From positions 3,038,001 through 3,102,000 of the forward strand of contig NZ_LT629784.1 of the NCBI RefSeq assembly GCF_900105595.1: a stretch of 64,000 nucleotides of DNA. The letters are read 5' to 3'. This stretch comes from Stappia sp. ES.058. Its GTDB lineage: Bacteria > Pseudomonadota > Alphaproteobacteria > Rhizobiales > Stappiaceae. This document shows, one piece after another, positions 17,392 to 26,313 of this stretch (position 1 is its first letter; each line of letters begins with the position of its first letter). The translations under genes and the position numbers were made by a program. The notes under the pieces were generated by a model. The model searched no databases. It had not been told where the DNA came from and saw only the letters and a list, made by a program, of their open reading frames with translations.

Positions 17392-18576
17392 TCAGATCTT
17401 GACGATAAGCTCCCGCGGCCGCTTGCACAGGCACTCGGCCGCACCTTCCGGCTTGATCAGGATGCTCTCGGTGATCTCCATCCCCCAGGAATCCATCCAG
17501 AGACCCGGCATGAAATGAAACGTCATGCCGGCTTCCAGCACCGTCTCGTCGTCGGCGCGCAAGGAGATCGTGCGCTCGCCCCAGTCCGGCGGATAGCTCA
17601 CGCCGATTGGATAGCCGCAGCGCGCGGAGCGTTCGATGCCGGCCCGCGTCAGCGGCGCGCCGAGCGCCTCGGCGATGTCGGCGGCGGTGTTGCCGGCGCG
17701 CGCGGCATCCAGGCCGGCCTCGAGCCCTTCCACCAGCGCCATCTCCGCGTCCAGCAGATATTGCGGCGGCTTGCCGAGATAGACAGTCCGGCAAAACGGC
17801 GCATGATAGCGGCGATAGCAGCCGGCGATCTCGAAGAACGTGGCGCTTTCCGCCTCGATCAGCCGCCCGTCCCACGTCAGATGCGGGGCAGCCGCATCCG
17901 ATCCGCTCGGCAGCAGGGGAACGATCGCCGGATAGTCGCCCCAGGCGTCCTCGGTGCCGCGGATTGCATCGGCATAGATGTCGGCGACCAGGTCGGTCTT
18001 GCGCATGCCGGGCCGGATGCGCTCGACGATGCCGTCGATGATCTTTTCCGAGATCCGTGCCGCGCGGCGCATGAAGACGATCTCCTCGTCGGACTTCACC
18101 GCCCGTTGCCAGTTGACCAGCGCGGTCGCATCGACGAAGTCCGCTTCCGGAAGCTCGCTTTGCAGCGTCAGATATGCCTTGGCCGTAAAATAGTAGTTTT
18201 CCAGCTCCACGCCGATACGCTTGTCGTCGTAACCGTAGCTGCGAATGATCGCCGCCAGCGTTTCCATCGGGTGACGCAGCGTCGACTGAACATAGAAATC
18301 GGGATAGCCGGAGACCCGCTCGTCGTCCATCCACACGGTGCGAACCGCGCCATTGGCGTCCTGCAGCCGTCCCCACCAAATCGGCTCCGCGTCGTGAAAC
18401 ACCAGAACGCCCTGGTGAACGTAGAACGACCATCCGTCATAGCCGGTCAGCCAGGCCATGTTGGACGGGTCCTCGACGAAGAGAATGTCAATGTCATTCT
18501 CGCGCATGGCGGCGCGCACTTTTTCCAGACGACGCGAGAACTCAGCTGCGGAAAACGGTAGTTCGGACGCCGTCAT
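17392..18576 (-). CDS. doeA: Ectoine hydrolase DoeA/EutD
   Basis: 394 residues of the creatinase/prolidase-like M24 fold. It opens the ectoine ring to N-alpha-acetyl-L-2,4-diaminobutyrate. Landmarks: FVEDPSNMAWLTGYDGWSFY near residue 33, ERIRPGMRKTDLVADI, and FFEIAGCYRRYHAPFCRTVY, in which Glu249 probably corresponds to the catalytic Glu known in the Halomonas enzyme. The usual M24 two-metal ligands are not all evident, consistent with the metal-free DoeA mechanism. ATG at 18576 has AGGGGGAG upstream. Divergent from eutB. Confidence 0.88.
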   Translation of the reverse strand: MTASELPFSAAEFSRRLEKVRAAMRENDIDILFVEDPSNMAWLTGYDGWSFYVHQGVLVFHDAEPIWWGRLQDANGAVRTVWMDDERVSGYPDFYVQSTLRHPMETLAAIIRSYGYDDKRIGVELENYYFTAKAYLTLQSELPEADFVDATALVNWQRAVKSDEEIVFMRRAARISEKIIDGIVERIRPGMRKTDLVADIYADAIRGTEDAWGDYPAIVPLLPSGSDAAAPHLTWDGRLIEAESATFFEIAGCYRRYHAPFCRTVYLGKPPQYLLDAEMALVEGLEAGLDAARAGNTAADIAEALGAPLTRAGIERSARCGYPIGVSYPPDWGERTISLRADDETVLEAGMTFHFMPGLWMDSWGMEITESILIKPEGAAECLCKRPRELIVKI

Positions 18577-18771
18577 AACTCCCCCTGTGTGCAATCTGGT
18601 AAAAGATTGGCCTGATTCGCGTTGTACACACGCTGTGCTGTGTTTGGACAGGGGGTTTTTCGTTTGTGTCGCCTTTGCGCGCTTTGAATGCGGCCTGACA
18701 GGATTGACGCAGGCAGCGCCGCGTGCTCGCCTGCGCGGTGACGGAAAACCCGCCGACAAGGCAGGACCAAC

Positions 18772-19773
18772 GTGCATCTGAGCGATATCCTCTCCGCCGC
18801 CCGTGTCATCGCCGGCACGGCGACCCGTACGCCGCTGGTGCCCGCGCCGGCCTTCGCGGCCCATGCCGGCCAGCCCTTTTTGCTCAAGCTGGAAACCACC
18901 CAGCCGATCGGCGCCTTCAAGCTGCGCGGCGCGCTCAACGCGCTCGCCCATCTGCCGAAAGGCACGACGGGCGTGACCTGCTGTTCCACCGGCAACCACG
19001 GTCGCGGCGTCGCCTATGCGGCGCGGGCGCGCGGCCTGAAGGCGGTCGTCTGCATGTCCGCGCTGGTGCCGCAAACCAAGGTCGACGGCATCCGCGCGCT
19101 GGGGGCCGAGGTGCGCATCACCGGTCGCAGCCAGGACGACGCGCTTGCCGAAAGCAGGCGGCTTGCGCAAGAAGAAGGACTTGTCGAAATCTCGCCCTTC
19201 GACGATCCGCATGTGATCGCCGGCCAGGGCACCATCGGACTGGAACTGCTGGAAGACGCACCCGATCTCGACACGATCCTCATGCCCCTCTCCGGCGGCG
19301 GTCTCGCCGCCGGTGTCGCGCTGGCGGCCAAGGCGATCAATCCCGCGATCCGGGTCATCGGCATCTCGATGGAGCGCGGCGCGGCCATGCACGCCTCGAT
19401 CCAGGCCGGTCATCCGGTCGAGGTCGAGGAGGTCGAAAGCCTTGCCGATTCGCTTGGCGGCGGCATCGGGCTGGACAACCGCCTGTCCTTCGCGCTGTGC
19501 AGCAAACTTCTCGACGACATCGTGCTGGTCAGCGAGGAAGAGATCTACCGCGCCATGCAGGCGCTCTATTTCGAGGAACGCCTTGTCGCCGAAGGCGCCT
19601 GCGTCGTCGGCATCGCGGCCCTCATGGCCGGCAAGCTGCCGACGTCGAAAGGCCCGCTCGCCACCATCATCACGGGGCGAAACGTCGACATGGAGGTCTT
19701 CACCCGCGTGGTGACGGGCAAGGACGTGACGCTCGGCGACCTCCGGATAAAGGGACGCCCCTATGCCGCATGA
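18772..19773 (+). CDS. eutB: Hydroxyectoine-utilisation dehydratase EutB (PLP, threonine-dehydratase fold)
   Basis: 333 residues, GTG start. Fold type II PLP enzyme: K50 in IGAFKLRGALNAL is the PLP lysine, SGGGLAAG the phosphate-binding loop. With EutC it is proposed to remove the hydroxyl group on the hydroxyectoine side of the pathway. First gene of the plus-strand half of the cluster; its end overlaps eutC by 11 bases. The 195-bp divergent region to doeA should hold both promoters and DoeX or EnuR-like sites, but I see no certain operator there. Confidence 0.87.
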   Translation: MHLSDILSAARVIAGTATRTPLVPAPAFAAHAGQPFLLKLETTQPIGAFKLRGALNALAHLPKGTTGVTCCSTGNHGRGVAYAARARGLKAVVCMSALVPQTKVDGIRALGAEVRITGRSQDDALAESRRLAQEEGLVEISPFDDPHVIAGQGTIGLELLEDAPDLDTILMPLSGGGLAAGVALAAKAINPAIRVIGISMERGAAMHASIQAGHPVEVEEVESLADSLGGGIGLDNRLSFALCSKLLDDIVLVSEEEIYRAMQALYFEERLVAEGACVVGIAALMAGKLPTSKGPLATIITGRNVDMEVFTRVVTGKDVTLGDLRIKGRPYAA

Positions 19774-20767
19774 CATCCTGATCGCAACCGAAGCGGAACT
19801 GCGCGCGGCCGTGCCGCTCGATCTCGCCGCCGTCGATGTCGTGGAGCGCGCATTTGCAGCGCTTGCAACAGGCGATGTGGTGATGCCCCCGATCCTCTCG
19901 ATGGACCTGCCGATGGTCAACGGCGAGGTCGACGTCAAGACCGCCTATATCCCGGGCTTCGACGGCTTCGCCATCAAGGTCAGCCCCGGCTTCTTCGACA
20001 ATCCGGCGCTTGGGCTTCCCAGCCTCAACGGGTTGATGATCCTGTTTTCGGCCAGGACCGGTCTGGTCGAGGCGCTCTTTCTCGACAACGGCTATCTCAC
20101 CGACATTCGCACGGCCGCCGCCGGTGCCGTCGCGGCCCGTCACATGGCGCCGGAGACGGTGGAGACGGTCACGGTCTTCGGCACCGGTGTGCAGGCAAGG
20201 CTCCAGGTCGCCGCCGCCCGTCTGGTGCGCCCGTTCTCGCGCGTCTTCGTCTGGGGACGCGATCCGCAAAAGGCGCAAGCCTGTGCCCGCGACATCGCCG
20301 CCATGCTCGGCGTCGGGGCATCCGCCACCGATGATCCCGCAAGCGCGGTCGCGCAAAGCCAACTCGTCGTCACCACGACGCCGGCGCGCGACCCTGTCTT
20401 TCTGGCCGACTGGCTGCACCCGGGTCTTCACATCACCGCCATGGGGTCCGACCAGAACGCCAAGAACGAGATCGAGCCGTTGGCCCTCGCCCGCGCCGAT
20501 GCCTATGTCTGCGACCGGGTGAGCCAATGCGAGAAACTCGGCGAATTGCGCAGCGCGCGGGCCGCCGGCCTGCTCTTGCAGGAGACGCCGGCGGAACTGG
20601 GCGAGGTGATCGCCGGCGCGCGGACGGGACGGCGCGCGCCCTCCGACGTGACGATCTGCGACCTCACCGGCACCGGCGCTCAGGACACCGCGATTGCAAC
20701 CCATGTCTTTGCGCTTTGCCGGAACATGGATAGAGGCGCCGGCATCGGAACCATCATCAACGCGTGA
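19763..20767 (+). CDS. eutC: Ornithine cyclodeaminase/mu-crystallin family EutC
   Basis: 334 residues. NAD-binding fold with VFGTGVQARLQVAAARLVRP near residue 134 and the family segment AIKVSPGFFDNPALGLPSLNG. EutC partners EutB in hydroxyectoine breakdown in the Sinorhizobium and Ruegeria clusters. Its start inside eutB indicates translational coupling. Alternative activities (ornithine cyclodeaminase, alanine dehydrogenase) are less likely in this neighbourhood. Confidence 0.87.
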   Translation: MPHDILIATEAELRAAVPLDLAAVDVVERAFAALATGDVVMPPILSMDLPMVNGEVDVKTAYIPGFDGFAIKVSPGFFDNPALGLPSLNGLMILFSARTGLVEALFLDNGYLTDIRTAAAGAVAARHMAPETVETVTVFGTGVQARLQVAAARLVRPFSRVFVWGRDPQKAQACARDIAAMLGVGASATDDPASAVAQSQLVVTTTPARDPVFLADWLHPGLHITAMGSDQNAKNEIEPLALARADAYVCDRVSQCEKLGELRSARAAGLLLQETPAELGEVIAGARTGRRAPSDVTICDLTGTGAQDTAIATHVFALCRNMDRGAGIGTIINA

Positions 20768-20821
20768 TCCGGGGCGGCAGCAAGATGGACAGGCAGGGGT
20801 GGCTGGCGCTATGACCGTTTG

Positions 20822-21310
20822 ATGCTCCGTCTCGATGATCGTGACCTCGCCATCCTGAAAGTGCTCTGCCGCGAAGGCCGGCTGTCGAAGGCCGACCTCG
20901 CGCGCCGCATCAACCTGAGCCCGACGCCCTGCTGGGAGCGGTTGAAGCGGCTGGAAAAGGCCGGCATCATCGAAGGCTACAGCGCCCGCATCGCGCTGAA
21001 GAAAACCGCGCCGCATGTCACCATCTTCGTCACGCTGGAACTCGACAATCACAGCGCCGGCGCCTTTCAGCTGTTCGAGCAGATGGTGGAAAGCCAGGAC
21101 GAGATCCTCCACTGCTGGGCGCTTGGTGGCGGGTTCGACTATCTCATGCAGATCGTCACCCGCGACGTCGACAGTTATCAGCGGCTGATCGATCGCCTGC
21201 TCGATCGCGGTCTGGGGCTGGCGCGCTACTACACCTACATCGTCACAAAGGACGTGAAATCCTCCGGCATCCCGCCGCTGGAGATTCTGATCGCCGGCCC
21301 AACAGACTGA
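20822..21310 (+). CDS. doeX: Lrp/AsnC-family regulator DoeX of ectoine catabolism
   Basis: About 162 residues. N-terminal winged helix-turn-helix (LDDRDLAILKVLCREGRLSKADLARRINLSPTPCWERLKRLEKAGIIEGY) and a C-terminal RAM ligand domain (DEILHCWALGGGFDYLMQIVTRDVDSYQRLIDRLL). DoeX in Halomonas binds the doe promoter and senses pathway intermediates. ATG at 20822 is used; TTG just before it (20819) is possible. It is followed 127 bp later by the dehydrogenase gene. Confidence 0.85.
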   Translation: MLRLDDRDLAILKVLCREGRLSKADLARRINLSPTPCWERLKRLEKAGIIEGYSARIALKKTAPHVTIFVTLELDNHSAGAFQLFEQMVESQDEILHCWALGGGFDYLMQIVTRDVDSYQRLIDRLLDRGLGLARYYTYIVTKDVKSSGIPPLEILIAGPTD

Positions 21311-21437
21311 TCGGCCTGCGAAAGCGTTTCAAAAAAGACGGATCGTCTGGCATGCCCGGCCAGTTCAGATGCATCGTCTGCGCGTGCGCGCCCATCCTGT
21401 CGTCAACCACGCGATCGCCAACAGGGAGTTCGGCGCC

Positions 21438-22922
21438 ATGATCAAGACGGGAACGGAAACCGGCCACACGCGACCCTCGCTTCATGACGCACGTTTGATG
21501 CGACAGTTCGCCTATGTCGGCGGCCGGTGGATCGCCGGCGAAACGGGCGAAACCATCGCCGTGCGCAATCCCGCCGACGGCGAGCGTCTAGGCGAGGTCG
21601 CGAGCCTTACCGCCGACCAGAGCGCAGAGGCCGTCAGCGTCGCCCATTCAGCCTTCGCCGACTGGTCCCTGACCCTTCCGCAAGCCCGCTCGCATATCCT
21701 GCGCCGCTGGTTCGAGCTGATCATGGAGCACAAGGAAGACCTCGCCCGGCTGATGACGCTGGAACAGGGCAAGCCGATTTCCGAAGCCCGTGGCGAGATC
21801 GACTATGCCGCCTCCTTCGCGGAATTCTATGCCGAGGAAGCCAAGCGCCCGAACATCGAAAGCGTGACCTCGCATCTTCCCGACGCGGAGATGGAAGTCT
21901 GGCTGGAACCCGTCGGCGTCGCGGCGCTTGTCACGCCCTGGAACTTCCCGTGCGCGATGATCACCCGCAAGGCGGCAGCCGCCCTTGCCGCCGGCTGCAC
22001 GGTGCTGATCCATCCCTCGCATGAAACCCCGTTCTCGGGGCTGGCGCTCGCCGAACTTGCCGAGCGCGCGGGCTTCCCCGCCGGCGTCTTCAACGTCGTC
22101 ACCGGCGATGCGGCAACCATTGTCGGCGCCTGGGCGGCGGACGCCCGCGTGCGCGCCGTCTCCTTCACCGGCTCCACCGAGATCGGCCGGCTGATCTACC
22201 GTCAATGCGCGGCAACCGTGAAACGCATGGTGCTGGAACTTGGCGGCCACGCACCCTTCATCGTCTTCGCCGATGCGGATCTCGACCGCGCGGTCGACGA
22301 GGCGATCAAGGCCAAGTTCGCCACCTCCGGCCAGGACTGTCTCGGCGCCAACCGCTTCTATGTCGCCCGCCCGCTCTACAAGCGCTTCTGTGAGCTCTTC
22401 ACCGAACGTGCCCGGGCGCTGAGCGTCGGCGTCGGTCTCGACGACCCCGACATCGGTCCGTTGATGAACGACGCGGCGATCGCCAAACAAGTGTCGCATG
22501 TCAACGATGCGCTGGAGCACGGCGCGACGCTGCTTGCCGGCGGCGAGCGCCATTCGGCCGGGCCGTTGTTCTACCAGCCCACGGTTCTGGCCGACGTGCC
22601 CGACGCGGCGCTGATCATGCGCGAGGAGACCTTCGGACCGGTCGCCGCGATCACCCCCTTCGACACGGAAGACGAGGCGATTGCGCGCGCCAACGACAGC
22701 GAATACGGACTGGTCGCCTATGTCCACACCCAGGACGCGCGACGCACCTACCGGCTGACGCGGGCCCTCACCTACGGCATGGTCGCGGTCAATCGCACGA
22801 AAGTGACCGGCGCGCCGATCCCCTTCGGCGGCATGAAACAGTCCGGCGTCGGGCGCGAGGGCGCGGCGCTCGGCATGCAGGCCTTCATGGAACTCAAATA
22901 CGTCTGCCGCGACTGGGCTTGA
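21438..22922 (+). CDS. doeC: Aldehyde dehydrogenase, DoeC-type (aspartate/succinate semialdehyde)
   Basis: 494 residues of the SSADH subfamily. WNFP with N169, LELGG with E267 and C301 in TSGQDCLGANRF form the catalytic set. In ectoine degradation DoeC oxidises aspartate semialdehyde to aspartate. The usual cofactor-binding Lys in KPAEQTP is replaced: the segment reads IHPSHETP (His192), which may alter NAD(P) preference. Start M at 21438 has AGGGAG about 9 bases upstream; an earlier ATG at 21369 would add 23 unrelated residues. Confidence 0.82.
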   Translation: MIKTGTETGHTRPSLHDARLMRQFAYVGGRWIAGETGETIAVRNPADGERLGEVASLTADQSAEAVSVAHSAFADWSLTLPQARSHILRRWFELIMEHKEDLARLMTLEQGKPISEARGEIDYAASFAEFYAEEAKRPNIESVTSHLPDAEMEVWLEPVGVAALVTPWNFPCAMITRKAAAALAAGCTVLIHPSHETPFSGLALAELAERAGFPAGVFNVVTGDAATIVGAWAADARVRAVSFTGSTEIGRLIYRQCAATVKRMVLELGGHAPFIVFADADLDRAVDEAIKAKFATSGQDCLGANRFYVARPLYKRFCELFTERARALSVGVGLDDPDIGPLMNDAAIAKQVSHVNDALEHGATLLAGGERHSAGPLFYQPTVLADVPDAALIMREETFGPVAAITPFDTEDEAIARANDSEYGLVAYVHTQDARRTYRLTRALTYGMVAVNRTKVTGAPIPFGGMKQSGVGREGAALGMQAFMELKYVCRDWA

Positions 22923-22966
22923 GCCCGGTCCATGCAGTACGATACGCCAAACACATGATTTCTTTA

Positions 22967-22988
22967 CAGGATCCATATAGCGATCCTG
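22967..22988. promoter_or_regulatory. Inverted repeat upstream of the doeD aminotransferase
   Basis: CAGGATC (22967-22973) faces GATCCTG (22982-22988) across CATATAGC, in the 88-bp gap before the aminotransferase gene. It could be an operator, with CATATAG as part of a -10 element, or a small hairpin. It suggests the last gene has its own control. Confidence 0.35.
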
Positions 22989-23010
22989 GGATACGAAAGG
23001 GAGACATCGA

Positions 23011-24381
23011 ATGCTGACCAACGATCAACTGGGCAAGTGGGACCGCGAAAGCTTCTTCCACCCCTCCACCCATCTGGCGCAGCATGCGCGCGGCGAAAGC
23101 CCGACGCGCGTGATCACCGGCGGCGATGGCGTTCACATCGAGGACCGCGACGGCAATCGCCTGCTCGACGCCTTTGCCGGCCTTTATTGCGTGAACGCCG
23201 GCTATGGCCGCAAGGAGATCGCCGATGCGATCGCCGCCCAGGCGCATGAGCTTGCCTATTATCACGCCTATGTCGGCCACGGCACGGAGGCCTCGATCAC
23301 GCTGGCGCACATGGTGCTGGAGCGTGCGCCCGAAAACATGTCGAAGGTCTATTTCGGCCTGAGCGGATCGGATGCCAACGAGACCAACATCAAGCTCGTC
23401 TGGTACTACAACAACATTCGCGGGCTGCCGCAGAAGAAGAAGATCATCTCGCGCTGGCGCGGTTACCACGGCTCCGGCCTGATGACCGGATCGCTGACGG
23501 GCCTCGAGCTCTTCCACAAGAAGTTCGACCTGCCGTTGGCGCAAGTTGTTCACACGGAAGCCCCCTACTACTTCCGCCGACCCGACCTCGACATGAGCGA
23601 GGCCGATTTCGTCGCCCATTGCGTCGCCGAGCTGGAAGCGCTGATCGACCGCGAGGGTGCCGACACCATCGCAGCCTTCATCGGCGAACCGGCGCTCGGC
23701 ACCGGCGGCATCGTGCCCCCGCCCGCCGGCTATTGGGCCGCGATCCAGGAGGTGCTGAAGCGCCACGACATCCTGCTGATCGCCGACGAGGTCGTCACCG
23801 GCTTTGGCCGTCTCGGCTCCATGTTCGGCTCGGATCACTACGGCATCGAGGCCGACATCATCACCATCGCCAAGGGCCTGACCTCCGCCTATGCGCCGCT
23901 GTCCGGCTCGATCATTTCCGACAAGGTCTGGAAGGTGCTGGAACAGGGCACCGACGAAAACGGCCCGATCGGCCACGGCTGGACCTATTCCGCCCATCCG
24001 ATCGGCGCGGCCGCCGGCGTCGCCAACCTCAAGCTGATCGACGACCAGAACCTCGTCGCCAATGCCGGCGAGACGGGCGCCTATTTCAACGACGCAATGC
24101 GCGAGGCGCTGGCCGACCACAAGCATGTCGGCGACGTGCGCGGCGAAGGCCTCTTGTGCGCGGTCGAATTCGTCGAAGACAAGGCGAACCGGACCTTCTT
24201 CGACCCGTCCAAGAAGATCGGCGCGCTCGTATCGGGTGCCCTGCTCAAGCATGGCGTCATCGGCCGCGCGATGCCGCAGGGCGACATCCTCGGCTTCGCC
24301 CCGCCGTTCTGCCTGACACGCGCGGAAGCGCTCCATGTGGTCGCCAAGACCCGCGAGGCGGTGAACGAGGTCCTCGGCTGA
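23011..24381 (+). CDS. doeD: Class III aminotransferase, diaminobutyrate transaminase DoeD
   Basis: 456 residues. PLP-dependent omega-transaminase with [28 protein letters not shown] and the PLP lysine in [16 protein letters not shown]. In the pathway DoeD moves the amino group of L-2,4-diaminobutyrate to give aspartate semialdehyde, the substrate of the preceding dehydrogenase. AAGGGAG lies just upstream of ATG 23011. A strong terminator follows at 24409-24442, so this is the last gene of the unit. A beta-alanine or putrescine transaminase role cannot be excluded from sequence alone. Confidence 0.83.
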   Translation: MLTNDQLGKWDRESFFHPSTHLAQHARGESPTRVITGGDGVHIEDRDGNRLLDAFAGLYCVNAGYGRKEIADAIAAQAHELAYYHAYVGHGTEASITLAHMVLERAPENMSKVYFGLSGSDANETNIKLVWYYNNIRGLPQKKKIISRWRGYHGSGLMTGSLTGLELFHKKFDLPLAQVVHTEAPYYFRRPDLDMSEADFVAHCVAELEALIDREGADTIAAFIGEPALGTGGIVPPPAGYWAAIQEVLKRHDILLIADEVVTGFGRLGSMFGSDHYGIEADIITIAKGLTSAYAPLSGSIISDKVWKVLEQGTDENGPIGHGWTYSAHPIGAAAGVANLKLIDDQNLVANAGETGAYFNDAMREALADHKHVGDVRGEGLLCAVEFVEDKANRTFFDPSKKIGALVSGALLKHGVIGRAMPQGDILGFAPPFCLTRAEALHVVAKTREAVNEVLG

Positions 24382-24408
24382 CACCACCGCCAGACCGCAT
24401 CTTTGAAG

Positions 24409-24442
24409 AGCGCGTGAGGGGCCACCCTCGCGCGCTTTTTTT
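24409..24442 (+). terminator. Rho-independent terminator after doeD
   Basis: 12-bp stem AGCGCGTGAGGG (24409-24420) with 24425-24436, one G-T wobble, loop GCCA, followed by seven T. Textbook intrinsic terminator for the ectoine plus-strand unit. Confidence 0.9.
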
Positions 24443-24474
24443 GAACGATCCGCAATGACCGGCTTCGCGTTCGC

Positions 24475-24548
24475 TTTTGCAAATCCTGCAAAATGAAGCA
24501 AGAAATTTGCGAAGATTGATTTTGAGATTGCCGATTTTGCAAAAATCG
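24475..24548. promoter_or_regulatory. AT-rich operator cluster of TTTTGCA-type palindromes
   Basis: Within the 326-bp gene-free stretch 24382-24707, two perfect inverted repeats stand out in an AT-rich patch: TTTTGCA-AATCC-TGCAAAA (24475-24493) and CGATTTT-GCA-AAAATCG (24532-24548), with a related AAATTTGCGAAG (24503-24514) between. TTTGCAAA-type sites are bound by ScfR/RamB-like XRE regulators, so a regulator of that type is one possibility. Nearest promoter user is the FAD oxidase at 24708. The remaining 24549-24707 is GC-rich with nothing recognised. Confidence 0.5.
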
Positions 24549-24707
24549 CCGCGTCTCGCGCTGCCTTGCCGCAAGGGCCGGTACCGGGGGTTTCCGCTTT
24601 CCCGGACCGGGGACAAGCCGCCGTCCCGCGGGGTCATGGGCACCCGTCGCAAAGGCCTCGCGAATCGCGTCTAATCGCGGCACCTCGCATCCAGGGACCA
24701 GCGCTCC

Positions 24708-26237
24708 GTGACATCCATGCCTCCTGCCATCGACCCGAGCGCGCTTGCCGCCTTTCTCGAGACCGCAAGCACCCGCATCGGGGCGAACCGCGTTGTTGCC
24801 GGCACTGCCATCGGCGCGGAATGGACGCAGGCGACGCTGCCTTGGGCAGCCGGTCCTCTGGCGGTTCTTTCGCCGGAAACCGCCGACGACGTGCCGGATC
24901 TTCTGGCGCGCGCCGCCAGCCACGGCGTGCCTCTCCACCCGGTCAGTCGCGGCCGCAGCTGGGGCCTCGGCTCGCGGCTGCCGCCGCGCGATGCCGCGAT
25001 CCTCGATCTCTCCGGGCTAGACCGTATTCTCGATGTCGACATGACAGGCGGCACGGCCCGCATCGAGCCCGGCGTCACCTTCGAGGCGCTGCAGGCCCGG
25101 CTGAAGGACGAGGGGCTCGCCTTCCACCTTCCCTCCTTCGGCGGACCGCGCGACGCCAGCGTGCTCGCCAACGCGCTGGAGCGCGGCGAGGGCGCCGGGC
25201 CAATGGGCGACCGGTTCGCATCGCTGTGGGATCTCGACGTGGCGCTTGCCACCGGAGAGCGCTTCCGCACCGGACACGCCCGCTTTGGTCAGGATCGGCT
25301 GTCGGCCCTGCATGCCCGCCCGGCCGGCCCGCTGGTCGAGGGGCTGTTCAGCCAGTCCGGCCTCGGCGTCGTGCTGTCGGGCCGCATCGCGCTGCAGCCG
25401 ACCCTTCCCTATGCCAACATGATCCTCGCCGACATCGGTCCGAAAGAGGGCCTGGACGCCGCGCTCGCGACCCTGACCCGGCTGATCCACGCCGGTCTCG
25501 TCGCGCCGCATTCGGCCGCGATCTGGAACGGTGCGAAACGCGTCTCCTCGCTGGTCGGCCGCCACCACGCCGATGCCGGGCTCCTCGGCACCAGGCCCGA
25601 CGACTGGGCGCTTTCCGTCGTGGTCGCGGCGGCCCATCCCGACCTGCTTCAGCTGAGCGTCAGGATCGTCACCAGCGAACTCGCCAAGGTCTGCCGCGAC
25701 ATCAACGTCCAAAGCGACCGCGACGCCGAGGGCCGCCGGCAGGAAACGCCGATCACCGGCTTCAGCGACGGCAACAACGTCATGAGCGCCTATTGGGGCA
25801 AGGCGGAGCTGCCGGAGGTGCCGGGAAACCCGGATCTCGACGGCTGCGGCTTCCTGTGGGTCTGCCCGGCGCTGCCGCTGGAAGGAGCCGCTGCGCGCGC
25901 GCTTGCCGACCTGCTGGAAACGGTCGCGGCCGGCACATCGCTCTATCCCGCGCTCGGCCTGCAGGCGGTCAGCGCCCGCGCCCTGCACGGCTATGTCTCG
26001 CTTGCCTGGGACCGCGCCGTGCCCGGCGCCGACGAGGCCGCGATGACGGCGCATGACGCGGTGATCAGGGGCTGTCATGCGCTCGGCTTTGCGCCCTATC
26101 GGCTGGGCCTGGCGGATGCGGATGCGCTCGACGAGATCGCCACCGCCGGCGACGACTGGCCGCAGGTGCTCGCCCGCCTGCGCGCAGCCCTCGATCCGTC
26201 CGGGACGCTCTCACCCGGTCGTCTCAGGGGTCTCTAG
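24708..26237 (+). CDS. FAD-linked oxidase of the VAO/PCMH family
   Basis: 509 residues, GTG start (ATG at 24717 is possible). N-terminal FAD_binding_4/PCMH domain at about residues 50-220: LAVLSPETADDVPDLLARAASHGVPLHPVSRGRSWGLG, LDLSGLDRILDVD and ARIEPGVTFEALQARL, followed by FSQSGLGVVLSGRIALQP. No covalent-flavin His is certain. Family members oxidise alcohols, lactate or amine substrates. It lies between the ectoine unit and the peptide-export locus with its own putative operator. Converges on the cargo genes at a shared terminator, so membership in the peptide system is possible but unproven. Confidence 0.78.
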   Translation: MTSMPPAIDPSALAAFLETASTRIGANRVVAGTAIGAEWTQATLPWAAGPLAVLSPETADDVPDLLARAASHGVPLHPVSRGRSWGLGSRLPPRDAAILDLSGLDRILDVDMTGGTARIEPGVTFEALQARLKDEGLAFHLPSFGGPRDASVLANALERGEGAGPMGDRFASLWDLDVALATGERFRTGHARFGQDRLSALHARPAGPLVEGLFSQSGLGVVLSGRIALQPTLPYANMILADIGPKEGLDAALATLTRLIHAGLVAPHSAAIWNGAKRVSSLVGRHHADAGLLGTRPDDWALSVVVAAAHPDLLQLSVRIVTSELAKVCRDINVQSDRDAEGRRQETPITGFSDGNNVMSAYWGKAELPEVPGNPDLDGCGFLWVCPALPLEGAAARALADLLETVAAGTSLYPALGLQAVSARALHGYVSLAWDRAVPGADEAAMTAHDAVIRGCHALGFAPYRLGLADADALDEIATAGDDWPQVLARLRAALDPSGTLSPGRLRGL

Positions 26238-26250
26238 CCAGACCGAAACC

Positions 26251-26280
26251 AAAGAAAAAGGGCCGGCAAGGCCGGCCCTT
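26251..26280 (-). terminator. Intrinsic terminator between convergent genes
   Basis: Perfect 10-bp stem AAGGGCCGGC (26258-26267) with GCCGGCCCTT (26271-26280), loop AAG. Read on the minus strand it is followed by TTTTTCTTT (26251-26259), a strong terminator for the minus-strand cargo genes. On the plus strand the tail is poorer, so termination of the FAD oxidase message is weaker. Confidence 0.85.
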
Positions 26281-26313
26281 CAATCGCTGTATTGAAAGCG
26301 ATATGGCTGACGC

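Noticed and set aside
16081..18561. 826-codon open frame on the plus strand across the ArgE-like and doeA genes
   Set aside because: Exact antisense of two recognisable genes; Arg/His/Ala-rich translation with no domain. Long antisense frames are expected at this GC content.
18577..18771. Search for a DoeX or MocR/EnuR operator between doeA and eutB
   Set aside because: Short similarities such as TGTACACA are present, but no convincing symmetric or direct repeat was found.
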